Source: Helicobacter aurati (GTDB lineage: Bacteria; Campylobacterota; Campylobacteria; Campylobacterales; Helicobacteraceae). Taken from it: DNA of 63,520 nt. Below the pieces are notes generated by a model that saw only the letters and a list, made by a program, of their open reading frames with translations, had not been told where the DNA came from and searched no databases. The DNA lies in the NCBI RefSeq assembly GCF_003364265.1, contig NZ_NXLW01000011.1:1-63520 (forward strand), in the 5' to 3' direction. Positions 38,164 to 49,249 of this stretch are shown here, piece by piece; position 1 is the first letter of the stretch, and every line of letters starts with the position of its first letter. The position numbers and the translations under genes were made by a program.

Positions 38164-39204
38164 ATGTCAAAAACAATGAAAGCAGCTATTGTTGAGCAAT
38201 TCGGTAAGCCATTAGTTGTAAAAGAAGTCGCGATTCCAAAACCACAAGAGGGTGACGTGTTGGTAAAAATTGAGGCTTGTGGCGTATGCCATACAGATTT
38301 ACATGCCGTTGATGGGGATTGGCCAGTGAAACCTAAGCTTCCCTTAATACCAGGTCATGAAGGTGTCGGATATGTTGTAGAAGTTGGTAAAGGCGTAAAG
38401 CACATCAAAGAAGGTGATGCAGTGGGTATCCCGTGGCTTTATAGTGCTTGCGGACATTGTGAACATTGTATGGCTGGTTGGGAGACGCTTTGCAAGGAGC
38501 AGCAAAATGGAGGGTATTCTGTTAATGGTGGATTTGCAGAATATGCCATTGCCGATGCAAATTATGTTGGCGTCCTAAAGAAAGACAGCAATTTTCTGAA
38601 TGTAGCTCCTATTCTTTGTGCAGGTGTAACTGTTTATAAAGGATTAAAGATGACAGAGGCAAAACCCGGTCAATGGGTAACGATTTCTGGAATCGGCGGT
38701 CTTGGGCATCTAGCAGTGCAATATGCAAAAGCTATGGGATTAAATGTTGCAGCTATTGATGTTGCTGATGATAAATTAGAGTTGGCAAAAAAATACGGGG
38801 CAACAGTTGTTGCAAACGCCAAAGAGCTAGGCGAGCAGGGTACGATTGATAAAATCGTAAAAGAAACCAATGGCGGAACACATGGTGTGCTTGTAACAGC
38901 TGTGCATCCCGTTGCTTTCAAACAAGCCGTAGGAGTAGTGCGACGAGGCGGCACTGTGGCGATGAATGGGCTCCCTCCTGGTGAATTTCCTGTCAATATT
39001 TTTAATATGATTCTTAATGGCGTAACAATTCGCGGGTCCATTGTTGGGACAAGATTAGACTTACAAGAAGCGATTAATTTTGCAGAAGAAGAAAAAGTAC
39101 GTGCGCATGTTGCACCTGCTAAGCTAGAGGAAATCAATGATGTTTTTGATAGAATGAAAAAAGGTAAAATTGACGGTCGTATGGTCCTTGATTTTAGGAA
39201 GTAA
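38164..39204 (+). CDS. adhP: Zinc-dependent alcohol dehydrogenase
   Basis: 346 aa medium-chain dehydrogenase. Catalytic zinc ligands in CGVCHTDLH and GHEGVGYV, structural zinc from [15 protein letters not shown], and NAD-binding [17 protein letters not shown]. It matches AdhP (ethanol-acetaldehyde interconversion). AAGGAG lies before the ATG. A DUF779 gene follows. Confidence 0.95.
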   Translation: MSKTMKAAIVEQFGKPLVVKEVAIPKPQEGDVLVKIEACGVCHTDLHAVDGDWPVKPKLPLIPGHEGVGYVVEVGKGVKHIKEGDAVGIPWLYSACGHCEHCMAGWETLCKEQQNGGYSVNGGFAEYAIADANYVGVLKKDSNFLNVAPILCAGVTVYKGLKMTEAKPGQWVTISGIGGLGHLAVQYAKAMGLNVAAIDVADDKLELAKKYGATVVANAKELGEQGTIDKIVKETNGGTHGVLVTAVHPVAFKQAVGVVRRGGTVAMNGLPPGEFPVNIFNMILNGVTIRGSIVGTRLDLQEAINFAEEEKVRAHVAPAKLEEINDVFDRMKKGKIDGRMVLDFRK

Positions 39205-39264
39205 TTTTTCTTCGTTAATTCATTAGGCTTTATATCAAAGTGTATAAGCCCAATTTCTCTCATA

Positions 39265-39284
39265 CCATGATTTAATCGTCATGG
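39265..39284 (+). terminator. Inverted repeat downstream of adhP, possible weak terminator
   Basis: CCATGA-8-TCATGG, in the 137-bp gap between adhP and the DUF779 gene. No T-run follows, so it may equally attenuate or stabilise the transcript. Confidence 0.3.
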
Positions 39285-39341
39285 CTTACATATTTATAAA
39301 TCTTTTCTTAATGATTAATTGCTTATGCTGAAGGATGTGTT

Positions 39342-39719
39342 ATGTCAGATTTACCCCTACAAGTTATTGCAACGCAAAATGCCATTTTACTCATTAGAGA
39401 GCTTCAACTTCAATATGGTGAAATACTTTTTCATCAATCGGGCGGTTGTTGTGATGGTTCTGTTCCTTATTGTTATGCTAAGGGTGATTTTCAAATAGGC
39501 AGCAATGATGTATTGTTAGGTTATGTTGAAAATGCACCTTTCTATATTCATAAGGCGCAGTTTGTTTATTGGAATCATACACAGCTTATTCTTGATGCAA
39601 AAGAAGGGAGCGGGAGTGAATTTTCGTTGGAATATGGTTGCGGTAAGAGTTTTTTCTTAGATTCTAGAATCTTTACTGAAGATGAATATCGCTCGTTGAA
39701 AAATGCACAAAAGATTTAA
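39342..39719 (+). CDS. DUF779 family protein
   Basis: 125 aa. The HQSGGCCDGSVPYCY motif and GCGKSFFLDSRIF C-terminus identify the DUF779 family. These genes often sit next to alcohol or acetaldehyde dehydrogenase genes, as here with adhP. Function is not established. The conserved Cys pair suggests metal or thiol chemistry, which is only inference. Confidence 0.85.
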   Translation: MSDLPLQVIATQNAILLIRELQLQYGEILFHQSGGCCDGSVPYCYAKGDFQIGSNDVLLGYVENAPFYIHKAQFVYWNHTQLILDAKEGSGSEFSLEYGCGKSFFLDSRIFTEDEYRSLKNAQKI

Positions 39720-39741
39720 TGATTCGTCATTGCCGAATCAT
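39719..39741 (+). terminator. Perfect inverted repeat after the DUF779 stop codon
   Basis: ATGATTCG-7-CGAATCAT, an 8-bp perfect stem beginning at the stop codon. No T-run follows, so termination by this hairpin alone is uncertain. Confidence 0.4.
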
Positions 39742-40121
39742 AATCAGATTCACGGCAATATGGTAACACTTATTTAAAATAAAGCAGTGGGATATTGTCA
39801 GTATATCGATAACTTAGATTCAGTTTGTTCTATTGAATGAATGGCTGCAATTTCTTTTCTTTCTGTTTTCTCTTGTAAAGTGCTTATGGTATTAGCAAAA
39901 ATCAATGAACAATTATTCATCAAACCATTCAGATAGTCAAGTTTCTAACATTTATAGACGTTTATAGGTAGTTTCATAGTTGCAAACAAATAACAGAATA
40001 TTTATGCGCTCTTTATGGGTTTTCGCGATGTTTAAGTTTGGTTTTATAAAAATCTACAAATTTTGTAAAGAGTTGAATCCTAAAACGTAAAATATTGCAA
40101 TGTTTCTTTCGCTCTCGTAAT
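39742..40121. other. Intergenic region between DUF779 gene and MscS gene
   Basis: About 380 bases between convergent genes. AT-rich; no ORF, RNA or repeat that I can support. Confidence 0.45.
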
Positions 40122-41804
40122 TTACGTTGTATGGTATTGACTGTTTAATAAATCGCTTGGTTGTTTGCTTAGCCCATCTTGGCTTTGATAAACAATACGA
40201 GTGATAGGATAGGCTATATGGATATTTTCATCTTGTAAGTATTTCTCAATAATTTCTTGCGCAATAAGACTTTTGAGATGTAATGTTCCATAGGCATAGT
40301 TTTGAAACCATACAGAAATCTCCATTCCATTTTCTTTGATAAAGTTAAATACTCGTGGATTAACATTGACTGAATGTACGAAAGAGAATCTATCTCGCAT
40401 ACGTTGCATTTGCATCCTTGTTTGTTCTGTATAAAGCTTGGCATGCGTGGTTGCGACTTCTAATGCAATGTTTTTTGCTTTAGTGATATTAGAATCAAAC
40501 GTAACACAAACTTCGACACTATCCCAAATATTGCTTAAATCCCCATGAGTATAATTGGCAATCAGATGCGTAAATATATAGTTATTCGGGATAAAAATAA
40601 GCCTTCCAGCACGGTGATTATCTCGATAAGAAGTAAGTGTAATATCATCATAAATGGTAATCCGTAGCATTGAAATATCGAGGACATCACCAATAAAAAC
40701 TTCGTTTTCTTTTTTGATTCGGATTCTATCCCCTACATGCACGCTGCCACCTACAACTATAACAAGCCAACCCAAAGTACTCATAAACATATCTTTCATA
40801 GCAATAGCAAGCCCAGCAGAAGCAAAGCCTACCATTGCTACGGCGTAAGTTGCGTTGTCAATATATGCAAAAAGCAAGATAAGGAAAATGACCGTGATAT
40901 TAAAAAAATTAATAACTTTACTTGTTGTATAGGCTCTTTCATGGTGGTGAATATAACGTTTGACAAGCATTTTCAATGCAAAAGCAATGACTATGCTAAT
41001 TAAGATTCCAATGCCAATATATCCCAATTTAAGAATCTGATTCTTAATGTGCATTTCTAAATTCGCAATAATTTCGTCTGAGTCTTTGCCGAAAACATCC
41101 ATTGTTGTTTCAAAAATATTACGTGCGCTTTGCAATTCTAAAATTTCATTTTGAACATCTTCAAGAGAATTTTTATAGTGATTTTTTTGCGATATTGCTA
41201 AATGATTGTCTTTAAGAATAGCTTGAAGGATTTCTGATTTTTTCTCCAATGTTGTAATGAGTTGGTCTAAATCATACTTGTTTTTTTGCATATTATCTCG
41301 GACAGAAGAAATATGCTTAATGAAAGACAATGCTCCAAAGATTCCAAAAGGATTATTAATAATTGGCGGCTCATTTAGGAGTGGCTTATCAAGCAATTCT
41401 CCAAACGGTTTGCTACGATATTGCTCCAAAAGACTTTGTTGTTTTTTTAGTGTTTCTAGTCTGTGAGATTCTTGAGAATTTAGTGTAGATTCCAAGTTGG
41501 TTTTTTCTAGAATCGAAATTTCATTAGAGATGTGATGATAGTTTCTAAAATTATCATATCGTTTGAGCCAAATACTGTCGTTATATTTTAATTGCGCATC
41601 GATTCTATTAAGCTTTTCTTGATTCGAATATTCATTGTGTGTTGCACGGTTATTTTTTGTTTCGGCTTGTGTGGTACGTGGAATGTTTGTGGCACTATCA
41701 GGGTTCTGCGTTAGACTTATTTGTACTGTCAAGCAAAAAACAAGCAAAAAACAAGCAAAAAAATGAAAGATTTTATTTTGTTTTACTATATTAGCAGAAT
41801 TCAT
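40122..41804 (-). CDS. MscS-family mechanosensitive channel with long N-terminal domain
   Basis: 560 aa. A signal-like hydrophobic N-terminus, then about 200 charged residues with coiled-coil character in the periplasm, then a few membrane segments. The pore helix is in GFASAGLAIAMKDMFMSTLGW and the beta domain begins at GDRIRIKKENEVFIGDV. The ATG lies inside the end of aroB (14-bp overlap) with GAGG as RBS. As I recall, aroB and an MscS homologue are also neighbours in H. pylori. Confidence 0.9.
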   Translation of the reverse strand: MNSANIVKQNKIFHFFACFLLVFCLTVQISLTQNPDSATNIPRTTQAETKNNRATHNEYSNQEKLNRIDAQLKYNDSIWLKRYDNFRNYHHISNEISILEKTNLESTLNSQESHRLETLKKQQSLLEQYRSKPFGELLDKPLLNEPPIINNPFGIFGALSFIKHISSVRDNMQKNKYDLDQLITTLEKKSEILQAILKDNHLAISQKNHYKNSLEDVQNEILELQSARNIFETTMDVFGKDSDEIIANLEMHIKNQILKLGYIGIGILISIVIAFALKMLVKRYIHHHERAYTTSKVINFFNITVIFLILLFAYIDNATYAVAMVGFASAGLAIAMKDMFMSTLGWLVIVVGGSVHVGDRIRIKKENEVFIGDVLDISMLRITIYDDITLTSYRDNHRAGRLIFIPNNYIFTHLIANYTHGDLSNIWDSVEVCVTFDSNITKAKNIALEVATTHAKLYTEQTRMQMQRMRDRFSFVHSVNVNPRVFNFIKENGMEISVWFQNYAYGTLHLKSLIAQEIIEKYLQDENIHIAYPITRIVYQSQDGLSKQPSDLLNSQYHTT

Positions 41805-42933
41805 GTAGAACCTCTAATATCGTGTCTTTGTCAATATCGTTATGGATACGAGCGCAAACATGCGGTTTTGATTCTAATAATACAAAATGCAGTTTGGAAT
41901 CTAAACTCTTTTTGTCAAGAAAGAAAGATTGGTAAAATAACTCTTTATCTTTAATGCAATACATAGTTGGTAATCCACACCGATTTAATAACTCTTTAAT
42001 TTGCTGCATTTTATTCTTTTTAAGAATGCCAAGTTTATAAGAAAGTGCATTTGCCATAACGATCCCCATACTCACTGCCTCGCCGTGTAAATATTGTGTA
42101 AAATTTCCCTCTAATTCAATGGCATGTCCAAAAGTGTGTCCGTAATTAAGCAAGGCACGTACACCATTTCGTTCTTCTTCATCTTGCTCTATAACTCGCG
42201 CTTTAAGTTTAATGCTTTGCTGAATCATAGTCATAAGGAGAGGGGATTCTAAGAGCTTATTTTGTATGGGTTGGGTTTTGTTGTGATGCGGTGTTTCTAA
42301 TCGTTGTATTTCTTGCTCTAGCTCTTCTAGCATGGAGTAATCAAAGCAAGCAAAAATTTTAATGATTTCAGCAAAGCCAGCACTGATTTCTCTTTTTGGT
42401 AGAGTTTGCAAGAAGTTTATATCGATGTATACGGCACTTGGTTGGTGAAAGAGACCAATTAGATTCTTACCATATTTGTTGTTTACCCCGCATTTTCCAC
42501 CCACACTTGCATCAACCATTGCAAGCAATGTTGTGGGAATGCTGATAAAATCAATGCCTCTTTGGTAAATTCCACTTGCAAAACCTACCATATCTGTGAT
42601 AACACCGCCGCCTAGAGCTATCATTAAGGAATTACGATTAAGCTTCGCAGTAAATGCTGCATTAAGGATTGTTTCAATGTGCTCTAAATCTTTAGTAGAT
42701 TCACCATCTGGTAGAATACAAATGGGCAGGCTATTGATTTGCGTACTATTTTTATTGAACAATGCGAGTAAATCATTAAGAAAAATTTTGGCAATAGAAT
42801 CTGTTGTTACAATAAGAATCTTTTTTGTAGTCATTTCTTGTAATTGTTGAGTGTAGCAAGTGAGATTCCCAAAGTAAATAGGATAACTTTTTGACGTAAC
42901 GTTAATAGTAAAATGATTAGCAGTGTGTTTCAT
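41791..42933 (-). CDS. aroB: 3-dehydroquinate synthase
   Basis: 380 aa shikimate-pathway enzyme using NAD and a divalent metal. Seen: ILPDGESTKDLEH, ALGGGVITDMVGFASGIYQRGI, PTTLLAMVDASVGGKCGVNN, and the metal-binding His motifs NYGHTFGHAIE and LHGEAVSMGI. Length is slightly above the typical 345-360 because of an insert of about 20 residues after the ACFDYSMLEE region. Confidence 0.96.
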   Translation of the reverse strand: MKHTANHFTINVTSKSYPIYFGNLTCYTQQLQEMTTKKILIVTTDSIAKIFLNDLLALFNKNSTQINSLPICILPDGESTKDLEHIETILNAAFTAKLNRNSLMIALGGGVITDMVGFASGIYQRGIDFISIPTTLLAMVDASVGGKCGVNNKYGKNLIGLFHQPSAVYIDINFLQTLPKREISAGFAEIIKIFACFDYSMLEELEQEIQRLETPHHNKTQPIQNKLLESPLLMTMIQQSIKLKARVIEQDEEERNGVRALLNYGHTFGHAIELEGNFTQYLHGEAVSMGIVMANALSYKLGILKKNKMQQIKELLNRCGLPTMYCIKDKELFYQSFFLDKKSLDSKLHFVLLESKPHVCARIHNDIDKDTILEVLHEFC

Positions 42934-43169
42934 TGGTTTATCTTTATAGGGGTGTATCTGGGCTTATTGTATCGGATTTTTATTACTTTGATTACTAAGT
43001 ATTAGCCTTTCATAATTTTTGTTGCCTAATGTAAAGAGGATATTTATCGCAGTATCTTGGTTTTAATTGCTATTTTTTCTCCTGCTGTAAATATATGTTT
43101 GGTAAAGATATTTACTCAATTTGTGATAGCCTTTCATTTTACAAAAATTCCAAAACACAAGGTGAGTTT

Positions 43170-44330
43170 ATGAAAAAATCATTCCTTTTTACTTCAGAAT
43201 CCGTTACTGAAGGACATCCAGATAAAATGGCAGATCAAATTAGCGATGCGGTACTTGATTATATAATAGAGAGAGATAAGAAGGCACGTGTAGCTTGTGA
43301 AACACTTGTAAGCAATGGCTTTTGCGTTATTGCAGGAGAGTTGAAAACACATATTTATGCTCCTATGCAAGAAATTGCGCGTAAGGTTGTGCAAGAAATT
43401 GGCTATACGGACGCGCTTTATGGTTTTGATTATCGTTCCGCGGCTGTACTTAATGGCATTGGTGAGCAAAGTCCAGATATTAATCAGGGCGTAGATAGAG
43501 AAGACGGAGAAATTGGTGCTGGGGATCAGGGATTAATGTTTGGTTATGCCTGCAAAGAAACAGCCTCACTAATGCCCTTACCTATTTGGCTTTCCCATCG
43601 ACTTACAGAGGGTTTAGCGCAAAAACGTAAAGATGGAACATTGCCTTTTTTGCGCCCAGATGGTAAATCTCAAGTCACTGTACGTTATGAAGATGGTGTA
43701 CCTGTGGGAATTGATACGATTGTGATTTCCACACAACATAGCCCTGAAGTACAACAAACTCATTTAAAAGATGCCGTGATTGAGGAAATTGTGCAAAAAG
43801 TATTACCCGCACAGTACTTAAATGATAATATTCGTTATTTTGTCAACCCTACTGGGAAGTTTGTTATCGGTGGACCACAAGGCGATGCAGGATTAACGGG
43901 GCGCAAGATTATTGTAGATACCTATGGAGGAAGTTGCCCGCATGGTGGCGGTGCCTTTAGCGGCAAGGACCCAAGTAAAGTTGATAGAAGTGCAGCGTAT
44001 GCCGCACGTTATGTAGCGAAGAATCTTGTAGCAAGCGGTGTATGTGATAAAGCAACTGTGCAAGTAGCGTATGCTATTGGAGTGGTTGAGCCAGTTTCGA
44101 TTTTGATTGATTCGCATAATACAGGCAGAGTAGAGGATTCGAAGCTTACAGAATGCGTAAAACACATTTTTCGACTCACACCAAAAGGCATTATAGAGTC
44201 TTTGGATTTATTGCGTCCTATTTATCGTCAAACAGCAGCTTATGGACATTTTGGAAGGGAATTGCCAGCTTTTAGTTGGGAGAAAACAGATAAGATTGAA
44301 GCAATTAGAGATTTTTGCGGTTTGAAATGA
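43170..44330 (+). CDS. metK: S-adenosylmethionine synthetase
   Basis: 386 aa. Makes SAM from methionine and ATP. Motifs: [33 protein letters not shown], the ATP P-loop [13 protein letters not shown] and [22 protein letters not shown] 43170 is preceded by AAGGTGAG; upstream in-frame codons are not needed. Confidence 0.97.
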   Translation: MKKSFLFTSESVTEGHPDKMADQISDAVLDYIIERDKKARVACETLVSNGFCVIAGELKTHIYAPMQEIARKVVQEIGYTDALYGFDYRSAAVLNGIGEQSPDINQGVDREDGEIGAGDQGLMFGYACKETASLMPLPIWLSHRLTEGLAQKRKDGTLPFLRPDGKSQVTVRYEDGVPVGIDTIVISTQHSPEVQQTHLKDAVIEEIVQKVLPAQYLNDNIRYFVNPTGKFVIGGPQGDAGLTGRKIIVDTYGGSCPHGGGAFSGKDPSKVDRSAAYAARYVAKNLVASGVCDKATVQVAYAIGVVEPVSILIDSHNTGRVEDSKLTECVKHIFRLTPKGIIESLDLLRPIYRQTAAYGHFGRELPAFSWEKTDKIEAIRDFCGLK

Positions 44331-44825
44331 TAATTATTGCTTGCATGAGATAAGTTACGTTAACTTTATTGTTATCCGCAAGCTCCCAATATTCTTAGGG
44401 ATTCTAAGTTTCTATATTTTGTCTCAAGAATCATATTGATTCTCAACCATGTCTTTCTATTTACGATTTCACTTACCCATTCAATAACCCCGATCATTTA
44501 GTAAGAGTGTTGCAGCAGAATCGGTGCTTTATTAACTCTTGCTTTAGACTTCTAATAACTTTATTGCATTATTGGTATTTGGAATAATTTTAGGTTTTTG
44601 CAATCGTTTAATGAGGCTTATGGGTGGGTGCGCCATCAAATTTATTAACATTTAGAGCTGAAATAGTTAGAGTAAGCTATGAAGTTATTAGATCCCAAAA
44701 TTTAAAAATTTGTATGAGAAGTGAAATGTGGAATATTTTGCTATTTTATTATGTATGGAGATAAATAAATACTTATTATTTGATTATCAAATAACCATAT
44801 AAGATTTATAAGATTTATATCGAGG
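44331..44825. other. Intergenic region between metK and tRNA-Ser
   Basis: About 495 AT-rich bases; no ORF, no RNA structure and no clear repeat seen. Confidence 0.45.
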
Positions 44826-44916
44826 TGGCGGACAGGGAGGGATTCGAACCCTCGGTAATCTTGCGACTACGCATCCTTAGCAGGGATGTGGTTTCAGCCA
44901 ACTCACCCACCTGTCC
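44826..44916 (-). tRNA. tRNA-Ser (anticodon GCT)
   Basis: 91 nt with encoded CCA and a long variable arm, a class II tRNA. Acceptor GGACAGG pairs with CCTGTCC. The anticodon stem CATCC/GGATG encloses CTGCTAA, anticodon GCT. T arm GAGGG-TTCGAAT-CCCTC. Confidence 0.95.
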
Positions 44917-45035
44917 ATAGCTAAAAGTAAAAATAGAGTTTGGATTCTATTCTAATAAATATTAAAAACTACTTAAATATTAAAATAACAGACAATATGT
45001 TGTTTTATATTGAAAATAACAAAAATTTTTACAAA

Positions 45036-47597
45036 TTAGAGAGCTTGTGCTTTTTGCATTGCATACAATCTACTTGCATTACCTACAACGCTTATTGAAC
45101 TTAGACTCATGGCAATACTTGCTATCATTGGGTTAAGTATGATTCCAAAGCCGCTAAATATACCCATTGCAATAGGTATGCAAATACTATTATAGAGAAA
45201 TGCAAAACCGAGATTCTGCGTAATATTATTGAGTGTTGCTTTACCTAGTTGCAATATTTCTACAAGACCCAACAAATGCTTATGAAAATAAATAATATCG
45301 CTATATTCAATACTGACTTCATGCCCAGATGCCATAGCTACTGAGACATCAGCTTTTGCAATGGCTATAGCATCATTTATTCCATCGCCTACCATCATGA
45401 TTTTATGTCCTTCATTTTGTAGAGAATGTATATAGCGCATTTTATCTTCGGGAAGACATTCTGCGCAGTGTTTTATTCCTAAAAGATTAGCGATACTTGC
45501 TACATTGCTTGCAGTGTCTCCGCTAAGAATTTCGCATACGAAACCAGCCTTTGTAAGCTTGTCTATCGTTTCTTTTGCATCTTGTTTAAGAGTTTCTTGT
45601 AAAACAAGATTGCCCAATAATTGATAGCCGTCTTGTTTCTTTTCTGCGAGATGAATAGTTAATAAATTCTCTTGAGACTTCTCCATTATTGTTATGTTGG
45701 CTTTTTCTTTAAGAATCTTGGCATTACCTATTACAAAGTGTCTTTGTTTAGAATCTATCTCTAATGTGGATTCTAGGCCAGCGTTAGCAAGAATAGTCGT
45801 CCGCTTATTCTTATAGAGTTCGAATCCTTTCCCTGCTTGCACGATTGCTTTAGCAATCAGATGATTGCTTCCTGTTTCAATCGAAGCGCAGATTTTTAGC
45901 AATTCTTCTTTTGTATGGCATGATTGTGTATCGATTAGGTTGATAGAGTGTAATTGTAGATTTCCATCTGTAAGCGTGCCAGTTTTATCAAAAATAATGT
46001 AATCTATTTTTGATAAATTTTCTAGGCTTTGAGAACTTTTGAAAAATACACCTTTTTTATTCGCGCGTGCATTAGCAAACAGGGTTGCCATAGGAGTTGC
46101 AAGCCCCAAAGCACAAGGACAAGAGATAAGGAGAGTGCTAGAAAAATACAATAGAGCCGTTTGTGTATCTGCATAAAAAAACCAAAATATTCCACTAAGG
46201 ATAGCGAGTATTATAACGATAGGCACAAAGAAAGCTGAGATTCTATCCGCTAACAATGCAATACGCATTTTACTTTCATAAGTCTGTTTAATAAGCATCT
46301 GCATTTTGTTGATTGTAGAATCTTTTGCTAATTGAGTAACACGTGCAATAATCATTGTATCTGTGTTAAGCGTTCCTGCGAAAAGCAAAGAATCCTTTTC
46401 TTTATTAACGGGTAGGCTTTCCCCGCTTAACATACTTTCATCTATGCTAGCGTTAGGAGAATATAGTAATGAATCAATGGGAATAAAACTTTGTGGCAGT
46501 ATTTGTATATAGTCGCCAATTTGCAATGTATCCACTAAAACTTCTTGTATTTGTATCGCTTGATTGCTAGCAGTCGATGCTTGCATCGAATCTACAATTT
46601 CGGGATTAAGAATCTTTTGAGCAAACTTAGTGTTTCTTTCAAGTAACTTTGTAGCATTCTGTGTAGCAAGAGACTTTGCATTTTCCTCAATATATTTACC
46701 TAGCATGACAAAACTAAGAATCACACAAACGCTTTCAAAATACAAATGCCAGTTTGCCAAATGTTCCTGCGTTATCACTCCAAATTGTAGCAGTGAATAT
46801 AAACTATAAAAGAATCCAGCCAAGCTTCCTATGCTTATTAAAGAATCCATATTTGGTCTCAAGGAAATAAGTGCTCGAATGCCGCGAAAGTAAAACGTCC
46901 TTCCTAAGTGCATAACAATAAGGGTAATTATGAGTTGTGCCATTCCATTATAGAAATTATTGTATAGCCAAGCAGGCAAAGGCAAATGTAGCATTTCATG
47001 TAGCATACTTATATAGAGTATTGCGGCTGATAATATGAGGCTTAGTAGTAGACGTCTTTTGTTAGTAAGTAATCGATTCTCAATGAAACAATGAATCTTA
47101 TTAAATAATGATATGTTTTGCGTAGAAGAATCAGTCAGGAGTACGCTTGGATTAGGCGATGAATGCAACGAAGCAGGGTTGCCATTTTGAGTGATATTTG
47201 TTGGGATTGCAGAAGCTAGAGGGGAGTTATGAGCTTGATTGGATAATGTAGAGGAATTTATATCCGAATCAATAATCGCTTCGAATCCTAGTTGTTTAAT
47301 GCTTTCCATGATGTGTTGGACACTGCATTGCAAGGAATTAAATTTCACTATTCCACTATGTGTAAGAATAAAGATATTCGCTTCTAAGATTCCTTGTTGC
47401 TTTCGCAAAGCGCGTTCAATAGACGCAGAGCAACTCGCACAACTCATGCCTTTAATTTGCAAACGAAGAAGTTGTATAGCGGAATCTTCAGCCTCTACAT
47501 TGTGATTCTGTGTTTTGATATACAAAGGCTTGTTATGCACAGGTGCTAGCCTGTTTTGCTGTATATTATTATGATGGCTATCAGTAGAAAAACGCAT
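45036..47597 (-). CDS. copA: Copper-exporting P-type ATPase
   Basis: 853 aa P1B ATPase. N-terminal polar region, one heavy-metal-associated domain with GMSCASC (residues 50-56), a Ser/Asn-rich linker, then membrane segments. The transport motif is SCPCALGLATP, phosphorylation site FDKTGTLTDG, TGE-like loop LSGESLPVNKEKD and hinge MVGDGINDAIAIAKADVSVAM. CPC plus MxCxxC indicates Cu(I) export. Longer than typical (about 740 aa) because of the linker regions. Confidence 0.94.
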   Translation of the reverse strand: MRFSTDSHHNNIQQNRLAPVHNKPLYIKTQNHNVEAEDSAIQLLRLQIKGMSCASCSASIERALRKQQGILEANIFILTHSGIVKFNSLQCSVQHIMESIKQLGFEAIIDSDINSSTLSNQAHNSPLASAIPTNITQNGNPASLHSSPNPSVLLTDSSTQNISLFNKIHCFIENRLLTNKRRLLLSLILSAAILYISMLHEMLHLPLPAWLYNNFYNGMAQLIITLIVMHLGRTFYFRGIRALISLRPNMDSLISIGSLAGFFYSLYSLLQFGVITQEHLANWHLYFESVCVILSFVMLGKYIEENAKSLATQNATKLLERNTKFAQKILNPEIVDSMQASTASNQAIQIQEVLVDTLQIGDYIQILPQSFIPIDSLLYSPNASIDESMLSGESLPVNKEKDSLLFAGTLNTDTMIIARVTQLAKDSTINKMQMLIKQTYESKMRIALLADRISAFFVPIVIILAILSGIFWFFYADTQTALLYFSSTLLISCPCALGLATPMATLFANARANKKGVFFKSSQSLENLSKIDYIIFDKTGTLTDGNLQLHSINLIDTQSCHTKEELLKICASIETGSNHLIAKAIVQAGKGFELYKNKRTTILANAGLESTLEIDSKQRHFVIGNAKILKEKANITIMEKSQENLLTIHLAEKKQDGYQLLGNLVLQETLKQDAKETIDKLTKAGFVCEILSGDTASNVASIANLLGIKHCAECLPEDKMRYIHSLQNEGHKIMMVGDGINDAIAIAKADVSVAMASGHEVSIEYSDIIYFHKHLLGLVEILQLGKATLNNITQNLGFAFLYNSICIPIAMGIFSGFGIILNPMIASIAMSLSSISVVGNASRLYAMQKAQAL

Positions 47598-47741
47598 ATT
47601 CTTGTTCCCTCCTCCTTTGTAAATAAAGCAAATTATAGTTGATAATTTTACATTTAGCCAATAATTTTTGTCAAGAGAAAGAGCCAGATTGTGGTTGTAA
47701 ACGATAGAATCACTTTTGTTTATTTTATATAGGGATATAAG

Positions 47742-49166
47742 ATGATGAAGTCAAAAAAAGTAACATCTCTTTATGAATGTCAGCATTGTGGATGGCAAAG
47801 CAGTAAATGGCTTGGTAAATGCCCTAATTGCAATGCTTGGGAGAGCTTTATTGAGCTAAGAAATCAGCATGGATATTCCTTGCAATCTCATTCTACAAAT
47901 AGCATTTCCTCTGATAAAAACGCAAAGGCACTTCCTATAACGCATATTCAAGAAGAGCAAGTTGAGCGATTTAGTTCTACGCAAAGTGAGTTGGATATTG
48001 TGCTTGGAGGTGGTATTGTGCGGGGCGGGATATATCTTGTAGGAGGCAGTCCTGGTGTTGGAAAGTCTACATTGCTTTTAAAAGTGGCAGGGGGGTTAGC
48101 GAATGGACAAATGCAAGGGGGAAATTTGACAGCAGATGGAGCGGGTAGCATGCAACACACATCTATCAAAAAAGTATTGTATGTTAGTGGTGAAGAGAGT
48201 TTAGGGCAGATTCACAATCGGGCAAAACGTTGCCAATGCTTGAGTGATAATCTCTATTTATTGAGTGAAATTAATCTTTTAGAGATTAAAGAGAATTTAC
48301 TTAATGGTGGATTTGAAGTTTGCATTATTGATTCTATACAAACGATTTTTTCGCCTAATCTTTCTGCTGCACCTGGTTCTGTGTCGCAAGTAAGAGAAAT
48401 TACTTTTGAGCTTATGCGACTTGCAAAAAGTTGCAATATTGCTATATTTATCATCGGACATATTACAAAAGATGGACAGATTGCAGGTCCTAGAGTGTTA
48501 GAACACATGGTAGATTGCGTACTCTATTTCGAAGGTGAACGTACAAATGAATTAAAGATTTTGCGCGGGTTTAAAAATCGCTTTGGTACAACAAGTGAGA
48601 TTGGAATCTTCGAAATGAGAGAAAATGGCTTGGTGAGTGCGAATGAGGCAATGAAGAGATTCTTTACTATCAAGAAAGATATGCCCGGAAGTGCTGCCGT
48701 GGCAATCATGGAGGGAAGTAGATGTATTGTTGTGGAGATTCAGGCACTAACTTGCGAAAATGATTTTGGGATTCCGAAACGATTATCCAATGGCTTTGAT
48801 GGCAATCGTTTAAATATGTTGTTGGCTTTGCTTGAGAAGAAAATGGGGATTCATTTAAGCAAACATGACGTATTTATTAATGTCGCAGGTGGGATTAAAA
48901 TTAATGAAACAAGCGCGGATTTGGCTCTGATTGCAAGCATTCTCTCAAGCTATAAAAATCGCCCGCTAAAATCTTGCACAGCGTTTATTGGTGAAATAAG
49001 TCTTATTGGAGACATTCGAGAAGTAGGTGGACTGGAGTTGCGATTGAAAGAATTAGCGAATTTTGGTTTTAGTCATGCAATTGTCCCTAATATTCCTAAG
49101 GGATACAAAGGGCAAGTGAAATGCACAAAAGTGTCGGAAGTTGCGAAGATCATTGATTGGATGTAA
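47742..49166 (+). CDS. radA: DNA repair protein RadA
   Basis: 474 aa. Zinc finger CQHCGWQSSKWLGKCPNC, RecA-like Walker A GGSPGVGKST, the RadA-specific KNRFGT motif and a C-terminal Lon-protease-like domain (GGIKINETSADLALIASI). RadA helps process recombination intermediates and, in naturally competent bacteria, chromosomal transformation. Confidence 0.95.
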   Translation: MMKSKKVTSLYECQHCGWQSSKWLGKCPNCNAWESFIELRNQHGYSLQSHSTNSISSDKNAKALPITHIQEEQVERFSSTQSELDIVLGGGIVRGGIYLVGGSPGVGKSTLLLKVAGGLANGQMQGGNLTADGAGSMQHTSIKKVLYVSGEESLGQIHNRAKRCQCLSDNLYLLSEINLLEIKENLLNGGFEVCIIDSIQTIFSPNLSAAPGSVSQVREITFELMRLAKSCNIAIFIIGHITKDGQIAGPRVLEHMVDCVLYFEGERTNELKILRGFKNRFGTTSEIGIFEMRENGLVSANEAMKRFFTIKKDMPGSAAVAIMEGSRCIVVEIQALTCENDFGIPKRLSNGFDGNRLNMLLALLEKKMGIHLSKHDVFINVAGGIKINETSADLALIASILSSYKNRPLKSCTAFIGEISLIGDIREVGGLELRLKELANFGFSHAIVPNIPKGYKGQVKCTKVSEVAKIIDWM

Positions 49167-49249
49167 TCCTCTAATGAATAATCTTACTATGATGAATCAA
49201 AATATTTACTCGGCTTTTAGATTCTCTTTGTCAAACTTTATGTTTGATA

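Noticed and set aside
40122-41804. N-terminal part of the MscS gene as a separate gene
   Set aside because: The frame is continuous with a signal sequence at the start and typical MscS domains at the end.
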